Source: Paenibacillus sp. BIHB 4019 (lineage in GTDB: Bacteria > Bacillota > Bacilli > Paenibacillales > Paenibacillaceae). Taken from it: a stretch of 64,000 bases of DNA. Positions within the stretch are counted from its first letter, which is position 1. Each line of letters opens with the position of its first letter. The notes below the pieces were generated by a model. That model did not search any database. It was not told the origin of the DNA and saw only the letters and a program-made list of their open reading frames with translations. Shown here piece after piece: positions 42,614-51,120 of the stretch. Both the position numbers and the translations under genes were made by a program. The DNA lies in the NCBI RefSeq assembly GCF_002741035.1, contig NZ_CP016808.1, positions 2,244,001 through 2,308,000 of the forward strand, in the 5' to 3' direction.

Positions 42614-44920
42614 ATGGCAAAAATAAATCAAGGCTTCGTCAGCCAAAGCGACGTTTTGCTGCTGGACGGCCTCTTTAAAACGTCACAGGAAGTTGGCGAG
42701 CGTTATCTGCACGCGCTTGATATCGACCGTTTTCTCGCTCCATGTTATGAGGCGCATGGCTTGGCGCCCAAGCAGCCGCGGTACGAAGGCTGGGAAGCCA
42801 GAACGATTAGCGGGCATTCGCTCGGGCATTATATGTCGGCACTTGCCGTCACCTATCAGGCAACGGGCCATGAGGCGCTAAAAGCGAAGCTGGATTATGC
42901 CGTATCGGAGCTTGCAGGCATTCAAGCGGCGACCGGCAGCGGATATGTTGGCGGCTTGGTCGAAACCCCTTTTATCGAAGCGATTAAAGGCACGGACATT
43001 GGCGGTTTTAGCATGAACGGGTATTGGGTTCCGTGGTACAGCGTGCATAAAATTTATCAAGGCTTAATCGATGCGTACACGCTGACGGGGAATGAGGAGG
43101 CGCTGCACGTTGTCAAAGCCTTTGCCGATTGGGCAGTAGATGGACTCTCGCAAATGTCGGAGGAGCAGACGCAGCATATGCTGGAATGCGAGCATGGCGG
43201 CATGAATGAAGTGTTTGCGCAGCTGTATGGCCTCACGGGACAAGCTGTTTATATGGAAGCAGCGGTTCAATTTACGCATAAAGCCATCATTTCGCCGCTG
43301 GAGCAGGAACGGGACGAGCTGCAGGGCAAGCATGCCAATACGCAAATTCCGAAGGTCATTGGTGTGGCCGAAATGTATGAGCAGAACAAAGATTTAACAA
43401 GCTATCGCACAGCTGCGGAATTTTTCTGGCATACGGTGGTCGGCAGACGCTCTTATGTTTTTGGCGGAAGCAGCCTCTCGGAGCATTTTGAAGCGATGGA
43501 TATGGAAAGCTTGGGCATTAAATCGGCAGAGTCGTGTTTTACACATAACATGCTTGTGCTGACCCAATATTTGTTTAGCTGGGAGCAAAATAGCGCGTAT
43601 ATGGATTATTATGAAAACGCCTTATACAATCACATCCTCGGCACGCAGGACCCGCATACGGGAAATAAAACTTATTTTGCCTCGACGCTGCCGGGCCATT
43701 TCAAAATTTACGGCACCCACGATTCCGCTTGGTGGTGCTGTACCGGAACGGGCATGGAAAACCCGGGCAAATATGCCGAGGCGATTTATTTTGAAAAGCA
43801 GGATGATCTGTATGTGAATTTATATATGGCCTCCGAGCTCGAATGGAAAGCCAAGGGGCTGGTCATCAGGCAGGAAACAAGCTTTCCGTATTCAGACACC
43901 GTGAAGCTTGTTATTGCCGAGGGAACGGCAGAGGCTAATCTTAAGCTGCGCGTCCCATCCTGGCTGCCTTGTGAACTGGTGGCGGTCGTCAACGGCGAGC
44001 GCAAATATGTTGAAAACCAAGCCGGATACTTGACCATCAGCGGGACATGGAGCAAGGGGGATCATATTATGGTCACGCTGCCGCTGGCACTGAGAAAGTA
44101 CACCGCCAAAGATAGCGCAAGCAAAATCGCCTTTCTTTATGGACCAATCGTGCTTGCGGGAAGGTTTGGCGCTGATGGCCTTCCGGAGGATACGATCGTC
44201 GATGAGACCGCATTAAGCATGAAGACGGCGGATGTGCCTGTGCTTTGGACGGAAAGTGAGAACCTGTCTGACTTCATCAGGCTGAAGGATGCCGAAACGC
44301 TGACATTTGAAATAGCGAAGGAAGTGACCTCCGATGGGAAGGGGGCAGCACTCGTGCCTTTCTACGCGCTGCATCATGAATTTTATACGCTGTATTGGAA
44401 TTTGAATGACGAAGGCGATGCTTTTGAGAAGAAGCTGAATAAGGTGACTATCGATAGCGTACAGCCGGACGGGCAGCAGGATGAAATCGGTCATCAGCTT
44501 CAAGGCAACTGCTTAACGAGTTTATATAACGGGTCGTTTACGGATAATCAGAACAAGCTGCATATGTGGAGAGAAGCGTTTGGTGTCAGCGATGCATACT
44601 TCAGCTACCGGCTGGCAGTTGATGGATCGAACCCCAATAATCTTTGCGTAGCTTATTGGGGCGGCGATCATTTCCGCTTCGAGCATGAAGGTACGGCATA
44701 TAACCGCGAGTTTGAGGTGCTGGTGGATGGCGAGATCGTCGGAGAGCAGACGATTCATTGCAACAAAATCGGCCATATTTTTTATGTAACCTATGAAATA
44801 GCAGAGCCGCTCACACGAGGGAAGGATAGTGTCATTGTCACCTTTAAGGCTAAGTCGCTTGCGAGCTGTGCGGGGCGTGTTGCCGGCGTTAGAACAACTA
44901 GCGCGGTAGTCAGTCCATAA
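42614..44920 (+). CDS. GH127 glycoside hydrolase, beta-L-arabinofuranosidase type
   Basis: A 768-residue protein of the DUF1680/GH127 family. The (alpha/alpha)6 barrel fills about the first 430 residues. The zinc-thiolate site of HypBA1-like enzymes is recognisable: Cys308 in SAESCFTHNM and Cys375-Cys376 in WWCCTGTGMENPGKYAE, with a Glu in GGSSLSEHFE. Beta-sandwich domains make up the remainder. No signal peptide, so it acts in the cytoplasm on imported oligosaccharides. ATG 42614 follows AGGGAGGA. The divergent AraC gene is the probable regulator. Substrate specificity beyond the family is not certain. Confidence 0.92.
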   Translation: MAKINQGFVSQSDVLLLDGLFKTSQEVGERYLHALDIDRFLAPCYEAHGLAPKQPRYEGWEARTISGHSLGHYMSALAVTYQATGHEALKAKLDYAVSELAGIQAATGSGYVGGLVETPFIEAIKGTDIGGFSMNGYWVPWYSVHKIYQGLIDAYTLTGNEEALHVVKAFADWAVDGLSQMSEEQTQHMLECEHGGMNEVFAQLYGLTGQAVYMEAAVQFTHKAIISPLEQERDELQGKHANTQIPKVIGVAEMYEQNKDLTSYRTAAEFFWHTVVGRRSYVFGGSSLSEHFEAMDMESLGIKSAESCFTHNMLVLTQYLFSWEQNSAYMDYYENALYNHILGTQDPHTGNKTYFASTLPGHFKIYGTHDSAWWCCTGTGMENPGKYAEAIYFEKQDDLYVNLYMASELEWKAKGLVIRQETSFPYSDTVKLVIAEGTAEANLKLRVPSWLPCELVAVVNGERKYVENQAGYLTISGTWSKGDHIMVTLPLALRKYTAKDSASKIAFLYGPIVLAGRFGADGLPEDTIVDETALSMKTADVPVLWTESENLSDFIRLKDAETLTFEIAKEVTSDGKGAALVPFYALHHEFYTLYWNLNDEGDAFEKKLNKVTIDSVQPDGQQDEIGHQLQGNCLTSLYNGSFTDNQNKLHMWREAFGVSDAYFSYRLAVDGSNPNNLCVAYWGGDHFRFEHEGTAYNREFEVLVDGEIVGEQTIHCNKIGHIFYVTYEIAEPLTRGKDSVIVTFKAKSLASCAGRVAGVRTTSAVVSP

Positions 44921-44981
44921 GGCTGCGATAAAAAAGCGTGACACAAGAGGCGCAGTACAAAAGCAAGGGAAGCAACAGGGG

Positions 44982-45014
44982 CGACCGGGGCCATAAAAGG
45001 CTCCGGTTGTTTTG
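44982..45014 (+). terminator. Rho-independent terminator after GH127 gene
   Basis: CGACCGGGGCC (44982-44992), loop ATAAAA, GGCTCCGGTTG (44999-45009), TTTT. Confidence 0.8.
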
Positions 45015-45060
45015 GCATTTTCACCGATTGAATCACAGTTGTGAACAAACCGCGAAAACA

Positions 45061-45078
45061 GTTCGATTAAAATCGAAC
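45061..45078. repeat. 18-bp near-perfect palindrome
   Basis: GTTCGATT-AA-AATCGAAC, 8-bp perfect arms. It lies in the 614-bp gap between GH127 and the oxidoreductase gene and lacks a T-run, so it looks more like a protein-binding site than a terminator. Confidence 0.5.
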
Positions 45079-45112
45079 ATTGAAACTTCATCCCCAGTGT
45101 GTTATTTTCTTA

Positions 45113-45404
45113 AAATATAGGAAAGTATATGATTTCGCCAACCTTTCTCTACTTTTCTCGGACTGAAACGCGCTGTGCCGATAGAAGAAGGCGACAACCG
45201 TTTCACCTTGAAATATAGGAAAGGATATGAATATGCATCCATTCTCTATATTTCTCGGACTGAAACGTGCTGCGCCGATAGAAGAAGGCGACAGCCGTTT
45301 CACCTTGAAATATAGGAAAGGATATGAATATGCATCCATTCTCTATATTTCTCGGACTGAAACGTGCTGCGCCGATAGAAGAAGGCGACAGCCGTTTCAC
45401 CTTG
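45113..45404. repeat. Three tandem copies of a 97-98 bp repeat
   Basis: Units begin with AAATATAGG at 45113, 45211 and 45308. Copies two and three (45211-45307 and 45308-45404) are identical over 97 bp; the first is diverged. Each unit contains an imperfect inverted repeat with GAAACG and CGTTTC ends enclosing CTG-GCC and GGC-CAG arms, so it can fold as a hairpin. Related single copies occur elsewhere in the window. There are no spacers, so it is not a CRISPR array. Short ORFs through it change frame between copies and are not genes. Confidence 0.9.
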
Positions 45405-45533
45405 AATTCTAAGCATTTGCTTGAATAAAACGTTTGCTGTACTTTGCAAAATCTTTATTGTGGCTCGGGCCCCAGAATGCCGCCCGGTAAAATGGATATA
45501 TTATTTTAAAACGAGGAAGAAGGTTTTTGAATC

Positions 45534-46547
45534 ATGAACGAAACTTTAAATAATCAGATGATCGTGTTGGCAGCACGGCCTGAGGGAATGCCGACAGAGC
45601 AGCATTTCGCGATGAAGGACGCTAAGGTGGAGCAACCGGCGGAAGGGCAGGTTGTCGTCCGCAGCCTGTATTTATCGGTTGATCCCTATATGCGGGGACG
45701 GATGAATGACAGCAAGTCATATATTCCTCCATTTGCTTTAGGCGAGCCGATTGTCGGCGGTGTTGTAGGCGAAATTGTCGAATCGAAATCCGAGCAGTTT
45801 GCTGTTGGAGACAAGGTCCTCGGCATGCTGGGCTGGAAGCTGTACAATGTCGTGGATGCTGCCAGCGTTCGCAAGGTAGATGATCAAATGGCGCCATTGC
45901 CCGCTTATTTGAGCGTTTTGGGCCTTACAGGGCTGACTGCTTATTTCGGCTTGCTGGATATTGGACAGCCTAAGGCAGGAGAAACCGTCGTCGTATCTGG
46001 CGCAGCAGGCGCAGTCGGCATGATTGTCGGGCAAATTGCGAAGCTCAAGGGCGCTCGTGTCGTCGGTATTGCAGGAACGGACGAGAAAACCAGCTATTTG
46101 AAGCAGGAGCTTGGCTTCGATGAGACGATTAACTATAAGACGGTCGGCGATTTGGGCAAAGCGCTGGAAGCGGCATGTCCGAATGGAGTCGACGTTTATT
46201 TTGACAATGTCGGCGGCGACATTTCCGATCAGGTGCTGCTGCTGCTGAACACGCATGCGCGCATTCCGCTATGTGGAGCTATTTCCTCATACAATAGCAA
46301 ATCGGGTGACATTGGCCCCCGGATACAGACGCAGCTGATCAAGACACGTTCGCTTATTAAAGGCTTTGTGCTGGGCGACTATGCCGACCGTACGGCTGAA
46401 GGCATTCAGGCGCTAGGACAGTGGCTCGGAGAAGGCAAGCTGAAATACGAGGAGACGATTGTCGAAGGCTTCGACAAAGTGCCTCAAGCGTTTCTGCAAC
46501 TGTTTGAAGGCAAAAATATGGGGAAAATGCTGGTTAAAATTCCTTAG
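45534..46547 (+). CDS. NADP-dependent medium-chain oxidoreductase (zinc-independent)
   Basis: A 337-residue member of the MDR/leukotriene B4 dehydrogenase-like group (similar to B. subtilis YfmJ and E. coli CurA). It has VDPYMRGRM near the N-terminus, the dinucleotide loop VSGAAGAVGMIVGQIAKLKGARVVG, and DVYFDNVGGD. Such enzymes reduce the double bond of alpha,beta-unsaturated carbonyls with NADPH. ATG 45534 follows GAGGAAGAAGG. It is a single gene with a downstream terminator. Confidence 0.92.
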   Translation: MNETLNNQMIVLAARPEGMPTEQHFAMKDAKVEQPAEGQVVVRSLYLSVDPYMRGRMNDSKSYIPPFALGEPIVGGVVGEIVESKSEQFAVGDKVLGMLGWKLYNVVDAASVRKVDDQMAPLPAYLSVLGLTGLTAYFGLLDIGQPKAGETVVVSGAAGAVGMIVGQIAKLKGARVVGIAGTDEKTSYLKQELGFDETINYKTVGDLGKALEAACPNGVDVYFDNVGGDISDQVLLLLNTHARIPLCGAISSYNSKSGDIGPRIQTQLIKTRSLIKGFVLGDYADRTAEGIQALGQWLGEGKLKYEETIVEGFDKVPQAFLQLFEGKNMGKMLVKIP

Positions 46548-46615
46548 AATAAGCGAGGCTCTATTGGAGAGCTGTATAAGCAGGCTGATTAAGATCCCAA
46601 GAAGGCGCCGGCAAG

Positions 46616-46645
46616 GCATCGACGGAAATGTCGGTGCTTTTTTTC
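46616..46645 (+). terminator. Rho-independent terminator
   Basis: GCATCGAC (46616-46623), loop GGAAAT, GTCGGTGC (46630-46637), then seven T's. Confidence 0.85.
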
Positions 46646-46738
46646 TATGTCCATAAACAATGCAGCATGAACAACATTTACAGCTTACGGATTAACATAG
46701 AGAAAGAACAGGCGCGCTGTCCTGTCCTTTCTTAACCT

Positions 46739-46845
46739 ATAGGATAGTATATGACTTTTCGATCCATTCTCAATATTTTTACGCGAAGCAGCAGCTTTGC
46801 CGCCAGAGGACGGGTTCAGCCGTTTATGCTGAATAGATATGAGAA
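46739..46845. repeat. Dispersed repeat, copy II (related to the 97-bp tandem unit)
   Basis: Starts CTATAGGATAGTATATGA, runs through a CAATATTTTT stretch and ends with GCAGCTTTGCCGCC...GGTTCAGCCGTTT. It follows the tandem unit through its whole length at lower identity and links that unit to the 40-bp elements at 11949 and 50632. Confidence 0.55.
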
Positions 46846-46878
46846 TACACGAGCGATGAGTTTACGGTGCAATTAAGG

Positions 46879-47730
46879 TTAAATATCGACTCTCAATGTG
46901 CCCAGAAACTTGGCGACTTGCGGATCGTGGTACGATTGGAAAAGACTTTCCCGCGTATCGAGCATGGAAATTTGCTTGCTATCGTCCGCGCTCAGCTCAA
47001 AATCAAAAATGTCGAAGTTTTCGACGATCCGCTCTTTGCGCACCGATTTTGGAATAACAACAACTCCACGTTGAACAAGCCAGCGCAGTATAACCTGAGC
47101 GACGGACTTGTTGTATTTTTCCGCGATTAAGGTCAGCACTTCGTTGCCGAACATGTTGCCCAGTCCTTCAGCGAACGGCGCCCACGATTGGTGCTGCACT
47201 CCCTGCTCTTTCATAAAAGCGGCACTCTCGAACTGCTGGTAGAACGGGTGCGTTTCGATCTGGTTGACGGCGGGCACGATTTCGTTATGGACAATGAGGT
47301 CCATCAGACGGTCGGGCAGGAAGTTGCTGACACCGATAGCCTTAATTTTACCTTCGCGGTACAGGTCCTCCATCGCGCGCCAAGAACCGTAATAATCGCC
47401 GAACGGCTGGTGAATAAGGTATAGATCGAGATAGTCGAGCTGCAGCCTATTCAAGGATTTGGCAAACGCCAGCTTGGTGCTCTCGTGGCCGGCATCCTGA
47501 ACCCAGAGCTTGGTCGTGATGAACAGCTCCTTACGCGGTACGCCGCTGCGCTTGATTGCGCGTCCAACCGCTTCCTCGTTCAAATAACCGGCGGCGGTGT
47601 CGATTAGGCGGTAACCGGCCTTCAGCGCTTCGTAGACGGCGTTCTCGCATTGTTCAGCATCGGGAACTTGGTAGACACCAAAGCCGATGATCGGCATTTG
47701 AACACCATTGTTCAATGTTACAGTTTGCAT
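46879..47730 (-). CDS. Aldo/keto reductase
   Basis: A 283-residue AKR. The catalytic tetrad is recognisable as Asp and Tyr in [15 protein letters not shown], Lys in FITTKLWV and His in [10 protein letters not shown]; the NADPH-binding end reads [15 protein letters not shown]. It reduces aldehydes or ketones. ATG 47730 has GGGAGGA seven bases upstream; the in-frame start 15 bp earlier is unsupported. It is divergent from a MerR-type gene whose operator lies in this gene's promoter, so it is probably induced by a reactive carbonyl. Confidence 0.92.
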   Translation of the reverse strand: MQTVTLNNGVQMPIIGFGVYQVPDAEQCENAVYEALKAGYRLIDTAAGYLNEEAVGRAIKRSGVPRKELFITTKLWVQDAGHESTKLAFAKSLNRLQLDYLDLYLIHQPFGDYYGSWRAMEDLYREGKIKAIGVSNFLPDRLMDLIVHNEIVPAVNQIETHPFYQQFESAAFMKEQGVQHQSWAPFAEGLGNMFGNEVLTLIAEKYNKSVAQVILRWLVQRGVVVIPKSVRKERIVENFDIFDFELSADDSKQISMLDTRESLFQSYHDPQVAKFLGTLRVDI

Positions 47731-47836
47731 TGTAAATCCTCCCATTGTTCAAATGTGGAACGGCAAATGGCCGCGAATCCTGGAAATCGGGCACCACAGC
47801 GGGTGATTTCGCGTATAGCCGATTTGCAATATAATA

Positions 47837-47867
47837 AGCTTATCGCCTTCGTGTTACACGAAGTCAA
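47837..47867 (-). promoter_or_regulatory. MerR-type promoter with 17-bp palindromic operator
   Basis: Reading the minus strand, TTGACT (47867-47862) and TAAGCT (47842-47837) are separated by 19 bp, the long spacing typical of MerR-controlled promoters. The palindrome CTTCGTGT-T-ACACGAAG (47847-47863) lies in the spacer and touches the -35. It would drive the aldo/keto reductase gene. Confidence 0.65.
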
Positions 47868-47903
47868 GCGGTCTTATCATATTTTTTCCAAGGAGGATTA
47901 CAC

Positions 47904-48362
47904 ATGCATACGGTCAAAGAAGCTGCCCTGATAACGGGGCTCACCGAGCATGCTGTGCGCTTTTATACCGATAAAGGGTTGGTGCCAAGCGTGCAGCGCA
48001 ATGAGAATAATATCCGGCTGTTCGACGCAGAATCCATCAACTGGCTGTACGGCGTCAAATGCCTCAAGCAATCCGGGATGCCGATTGAGGTCATTAAAAT
48101 GTACGTCGATCTATGTATTGAAGGGGATTCGACCATACCGCAACGCTGCGAAATAATGATGGAGCATAGAGAAGCGGCGCTCGTTCAGCTCGAAGAAGCC
48201 AAACGGCGTGTTGAACATTTAGAAGAGAAAGCCGCTCTGTATCAGGCTATTATGGAGCAGCGCACTCCGGACACGACCAATCCCGCCAACTGGGAAAAAA
48301 TCAGGCATCAACATTGCGACGTGTTTTATTCGCCCGCTGCTTCACGAGGGGGCAAACAGTGA
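47904..48362 (+). CDS. MerR family transcriptional regulator
   Basis: A 152-residue regulator with an N-terminal winged-helix (VKEAALITGLTEHAVRFYTDKGLVPSVQRNENNIRLFDAESINWL), a central region (KQSGMPIEVIKMYVDLC) and a coiled-coil dimerisation helix (EHREAALVQLEEAKRRVEHLEEKAALY). It contains a Cys in YVDLCIEGDST at the place where AdhR-type thiol sensors have their reactive cysteine. AAGGAGG precedes ATG 47904. It is divergent from the aldo/keto reductase and the likely regulator of it. Confidence 0.9.
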   Translation: MHTVKEAALITGLTEHAVRFYTDKGLVPSVQRNENNIRLFDAESINWLYGVKCLKQSGMPIEVIKMYVDLCIEGDSTIPQRCEIMMEHREAALVQLEEAKRRVEHLEEKAALYQAIMEQRTPDTTNPANWEKIRHQHCDVFYSPAASRGGKQ

Positions 48363-48455
48363 ACGCTTAGTCATAGTATTCAAACGTGCCCCATGCTATC
48401 ATTAAGAAGAAAAGAAGCAGCTTTTACAGCAATACCATACTAACGGAGGTGTTTT

Positions 48456-49472
48456 ATGAAAGCGCTATTTATTGGAGGAACGGGCACGATTAGTTCTGCC
48501 ATTACGAAGCAGTTAGTAGAGAGTGGATGCGAGCTTTATCTTTTGAACCGGGGAACTAGAAATGCAGATTTGCCGGCAGGTGTACATAGCATCAAAGCCG
48601 ATATTAATAATGAGGAGCAGGTAGCTGAGCTTATTGCTGATCTGTCATTTGATGTTGTAGCGGATTTTATCGCCTTCAGACCAGAGCAGCTGGAGCGGGA
48701 TTACCGCTTATTCCAGGGCAAAACGAAGCAGTTTATGTTCATTAGCTCGGCTTCAGCCTACCAGACGCCGCTGTCGGATTATCGCATCACTGAAGGAACG
48801 CCATTATCCAATCCATATTGGGAATATTCCCGCAACAAAATTGCTTGTGAAGAGTATTTGACTAAGCAGTACCGCGAGCAAGGCTTCCCCATCACGATTG
48901 TAAGGCCAAGCCATACGTATGACGAGCGCTCGATTCCGCTGGGTGTGCATGGCAATAACGGAAGCTGGCAGGTCGCTAGGCGTATGCTTGAAAATAAACC
49001 GGTCATCATCCATGGCGACGGCACGTCCCTCTGGACGATGACGCATAACAGCGATTTTGCCAAAGGCTTTATTGGCCTAATGGGGAACATCCATGCGATT
49101 GGCGAATCCGTGCATATCACGTCGGATGAGTCGGTGACCTGGAACCAGATTTATGAAACCATTGCGGATGCGCTCGGCGTAAAGCTGAATGCGGTGCATG
49201 TATCCTCTGATTTTCTCGCTGCGGGCAGCAAATATGATTTTCGGGGCGGCTTGCTGGGCGACAAGGCAAACTCCGTCGTCTTTGACAATGCGAAGCTGAA
49301 AAGGCTCGTTCCTGAATTTGTAGCTACGACGAGGCTTGATCAAGGCATCAAGCAGACGGTTGCCCACATTTTGGCCAATCCTGAGCATCAGAAGGAGGAC
49401 GAGGAATTCGATCTTTGGTGCGATAAAGTAGTGAGTGCTCTGGCTGCTGCCGAAAAAGCTTTAGCCGAATAG
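48456..49472 (+). CDS. NAD-dependent epimerase/dehydratase family protein
   Basis: A 338-residue extended SDR. The Rossmann loop is FIGGTGTISSAITKQL, followed by an atypical SSASAYQT and an Asn/Tyr-rich YWEYSRNKIACEEYL, where the YxxxK-like pair is YSRNK. Conserved RPSHTYDE and late DNAKLKRLVPEF segments fit the CSP41/NAD-dependent epimerase group. The substrate, possibly a nucleotide sugar, is not known. ATG 48456 follows CGGAGGTG. A single gene converging on ada. Confidence 0.88.
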   Translation: MKALFIGGTGTISSAITKQLVESGCELYLLNRGTRNADLPAGVHSIKADINNEEQVAELIADLSFDVVADFIAFRPEQLERDYRLFQGKTKQFMFISSASAYQTPLSDYRITEGTPLSNPYWEYSRNKIACEEYLTKQYREQGFPITIVRPSHTYDERSIPLGVHGNNGSWQVARRMLENKPVIIHGDGTSLWTMTHNSDFAKGFIGLMGNIHAIGESVHITSDESVTWNQIYETIADALGVKLNAVHVSSDFLAAGSKYDFRGGLLGDKANSVVFDNAKLKRLVPEFVATTRLDQGIKQTVAHILANPEHQKEDEEFDLWCDKVVSALAAAEKALAE

Positions 49473-49491
49473 CCCGCTTGAAGCGGCTGCT

Positions 49492-50541
49492 TCAGCATGA
49501 TGCTTGTCTCTCATGCTGGAGCAGCCAATTTTTTCGGGATAATCCGCCTCCATAGCCGCCCAATTCGCCGTTTGAATTGATAACGCGATGGCAGGGGATG
49601 AGGATAGCCAGCTGATTGGCTCCATTGGCCTGGGCGACTGCGCGAAAGGCTGTCGGCTTTCCAAGTGCTGCCGCAATGTCGGAATAAGAACGAGTTTCGC
49701 CCGGCGGTATTTTCACCAGCTGTGCCCACACGCTTTGCTGAAACGGCGAGCCTAATAAAAATAGCGGCGTCTTGAATTCCGTCAATTTCCCGTCAAAATA
49801 AAGCGCCAGCTCCCGTTCAATGGACTGAATGGCTGCTGTTGTGCCGGGAATGATCGCGGATTTGGTCCTTTTGCGCAGACGCTCGACCTCGCGCTCAAGG
49901 CCCCTCCGATCTACAAACTCCAACAAATACAAGTGCTGCTCATCGCCAATCGCCATCATCGGCCCAAGCCGCGTATCGATCCATGACGCCTTCAGCACTT
50001 TGCCATCCTCCAATAAAGTAGGTGCCGCGCCCATAATACGGGAGAAAGCATCGCGAAACCCGCTGCTGGATTCATAGCCAGTCGTGAGCTGCGTATCCAT
50101 AACCGATTGGCCAGCTCTAATGTTTTTCAAGGCGATGCCCATACGGCGGGCACGGGCATATTCGACGAAGGTCATGCCGAAGCGCTGCTTAAACTGGCGG
50201 CGAGCCGTTGATTCATCGACGGATAGATTTTTGAAATCCTGGCCCTTCCAGCGTTTTTCCGGGTTTTGCTCTACCGCTTCGACGAGCAGGCGAACGACCT
50301 CTGACACTTGATTGGGATGGGAAAGTGGCTGGCAGCGCTGGCACGGACGGAAAGACGCAAGCAAAGCCTGCTGCGCCGTCTCATAAAATTCGCAGTTTTC
50401 AAACTTAGGCTTGCGAGCGGGGCATGTTGGACGGCAAAACACGCCCGTCGTTTTGACTCCAACGTAAAAAACGCCCTCATATTCGGTATTTTTCTCTATT
50501 AAGGCCCTATAGCATTCGGGATAACGTTCGGCAGGTATCAT
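49492..50541 (-). CDS. ada: Bifunctional DNA repair methyltransferase/transcriptional activator Ada
   Basis: A 349-residue Ada protein. The N-terminal zinc domain has YVGVKTTGVFCRPTCPARKP and FRPCQRCQP, giving the four cysteines including the phosphotriester acceptor. An AraC-type helix-turn-helix region follows (STARRQFKQRFGMTFVEYARARRMG), and the C-terminal O6-alkylguanine transferase domain carries the PCHRVIN active-site loop and GYGGGLSRKNWLL. It repairs alkylated DNA and, when methylated, activates its regulon. ATG 50541 has AAGGGGCG upstream. Confidence 0.95.
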   Translation of the reverse strand: MIPAERYPECYRALIEKNTEYEGVFYVGVKTTGVFCRPTCPARKPKFENCEFYETAQQALLASFRPCQRCQPLSHPNQVSEVVRLLVEAVEQNPEKRWKGQDFKNLSVDESTARRQFKQRFGMTFVEYARARRMGIALKNIRAGQSVMDTQLTTGYESSSGFRDAFSRIMGAAPTLLEDGKVLKASWIDTRLGPMMAIGDEQHLYLLEFVDRRGLEREVERLRKRTKSAIIPGTTAAIQSIERELALYFDGKLTEFKTPLFLLGSPFQQSVWAQLVKIPPGETRSYSDIAAALGKPTAFRAVAQANGANQLAILIPCHRVINSNGELGGYGGGLSRKNWLLQHERQASC

Positions 50542-50631
50542 GGCGTGCGCCCCTTACTTTTTCTGATGGATTTTATTATATCGATTCTTGCCGGCCGTTG
50601 CAGCCGAAAATCAGGCATTGATTTCACCGAG

Positions 50632-50671
50632 AAACGGCAGCTTTACCGCCGGATGACGGCTTCAGCCGTTT
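50632..50671. repeat. Dispersed 40-bp imperfect inverted repeat, copy III
   Basis: AAACGGC (50632-50638) and GCCGTTT (50665-50671) flank AGCTTTACCGCC and GACGGCTTCA. It has the same length and layout as copy I at 11949-11988 and lies between the divergent ada and yjdM genes. Confidence 0.6.
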
Positions 50672-50754
50672 ACGCTTGCTAATTTCCCGTTTATAATGAA
50701 ACTTCCAAGCAAAGTCGTAACGATTATAGTAACAGGAATGGAGGGCATAAATAC

Positions 50755-51096
50755 ATGTCTAGCTTGCCAAATTGTCCACAGTGCCAGTCGCCATATACAT
50801 ACGAGGATGGGCTGATGCTTGTTTGCCCGGAGTGCGCGCATGAATGGAATGAAAATGCACAGGATAATGCCAATGAAGATGCGAAGGTTGTAAAGGATTC
50901 GAACGGCAATGTGCTGAGCGACGGTGATTCGGTCACGGTCATTAAAGATTTGAAGGTCAAGGGCAGCTCGCTCGTCGTCAAAATCGGTACCAAGGTCAAA
51001 AACATCCGGCTCGTCGAAGGCGATCATGATATTGATTGCAAAATTGACGGTTTTGGCGCTATGAAGCTGAAATCGGAGTTTGTTAAAAAAATATAG
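50755..51096 (+). CDS. yjdM: YjdM/PhnA family zinc-ribbon protein
   Basis: A 113-residue protein. The N-terminal zinc ribbon is [25 protein letters not shown] with four cysteines, and the C-terminal beta domain contains [15 protein letters not shown] and [17 protein letters not shown]. This is the complete YjdM (formerly PhnA) family architecture. Its molecular role is not established; the old link to phosphonate use is historical. ATG 50755 follows GGAGGG. It may be co-transcribed with the flavin-dependent oxidoreductase 25 bp downstream. Confidence 0.93.
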   Translation: MSSLPNCPQCQSPYTYEDGLMLVCPECAHEWNENAQDNANEDAKVVKDSNGNVLSDGDSVTVIKDLKVKGSSLVVKIGTKVKNIRLVEGDHDIDCKIDGFGAMKLKSEFVKKI

Positions 51097-51120
51097 AGTG
51101 GAAACAGGAGGGATTGTACA

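Noticed and set aside
45113..45404. A possible CRISPR array
   Set aside because: The 97-bp units are directly adjacent with no unique spacers and no cas genes are nearby; it is a simple tandem repeat.
45088..45412. Short ORFs of 60-80 codons on both strands through the tandem repeat
   Set aside because: The unit length is not a multiple of three, so the frame changes in every copy; the ORFs arise from the repeat.
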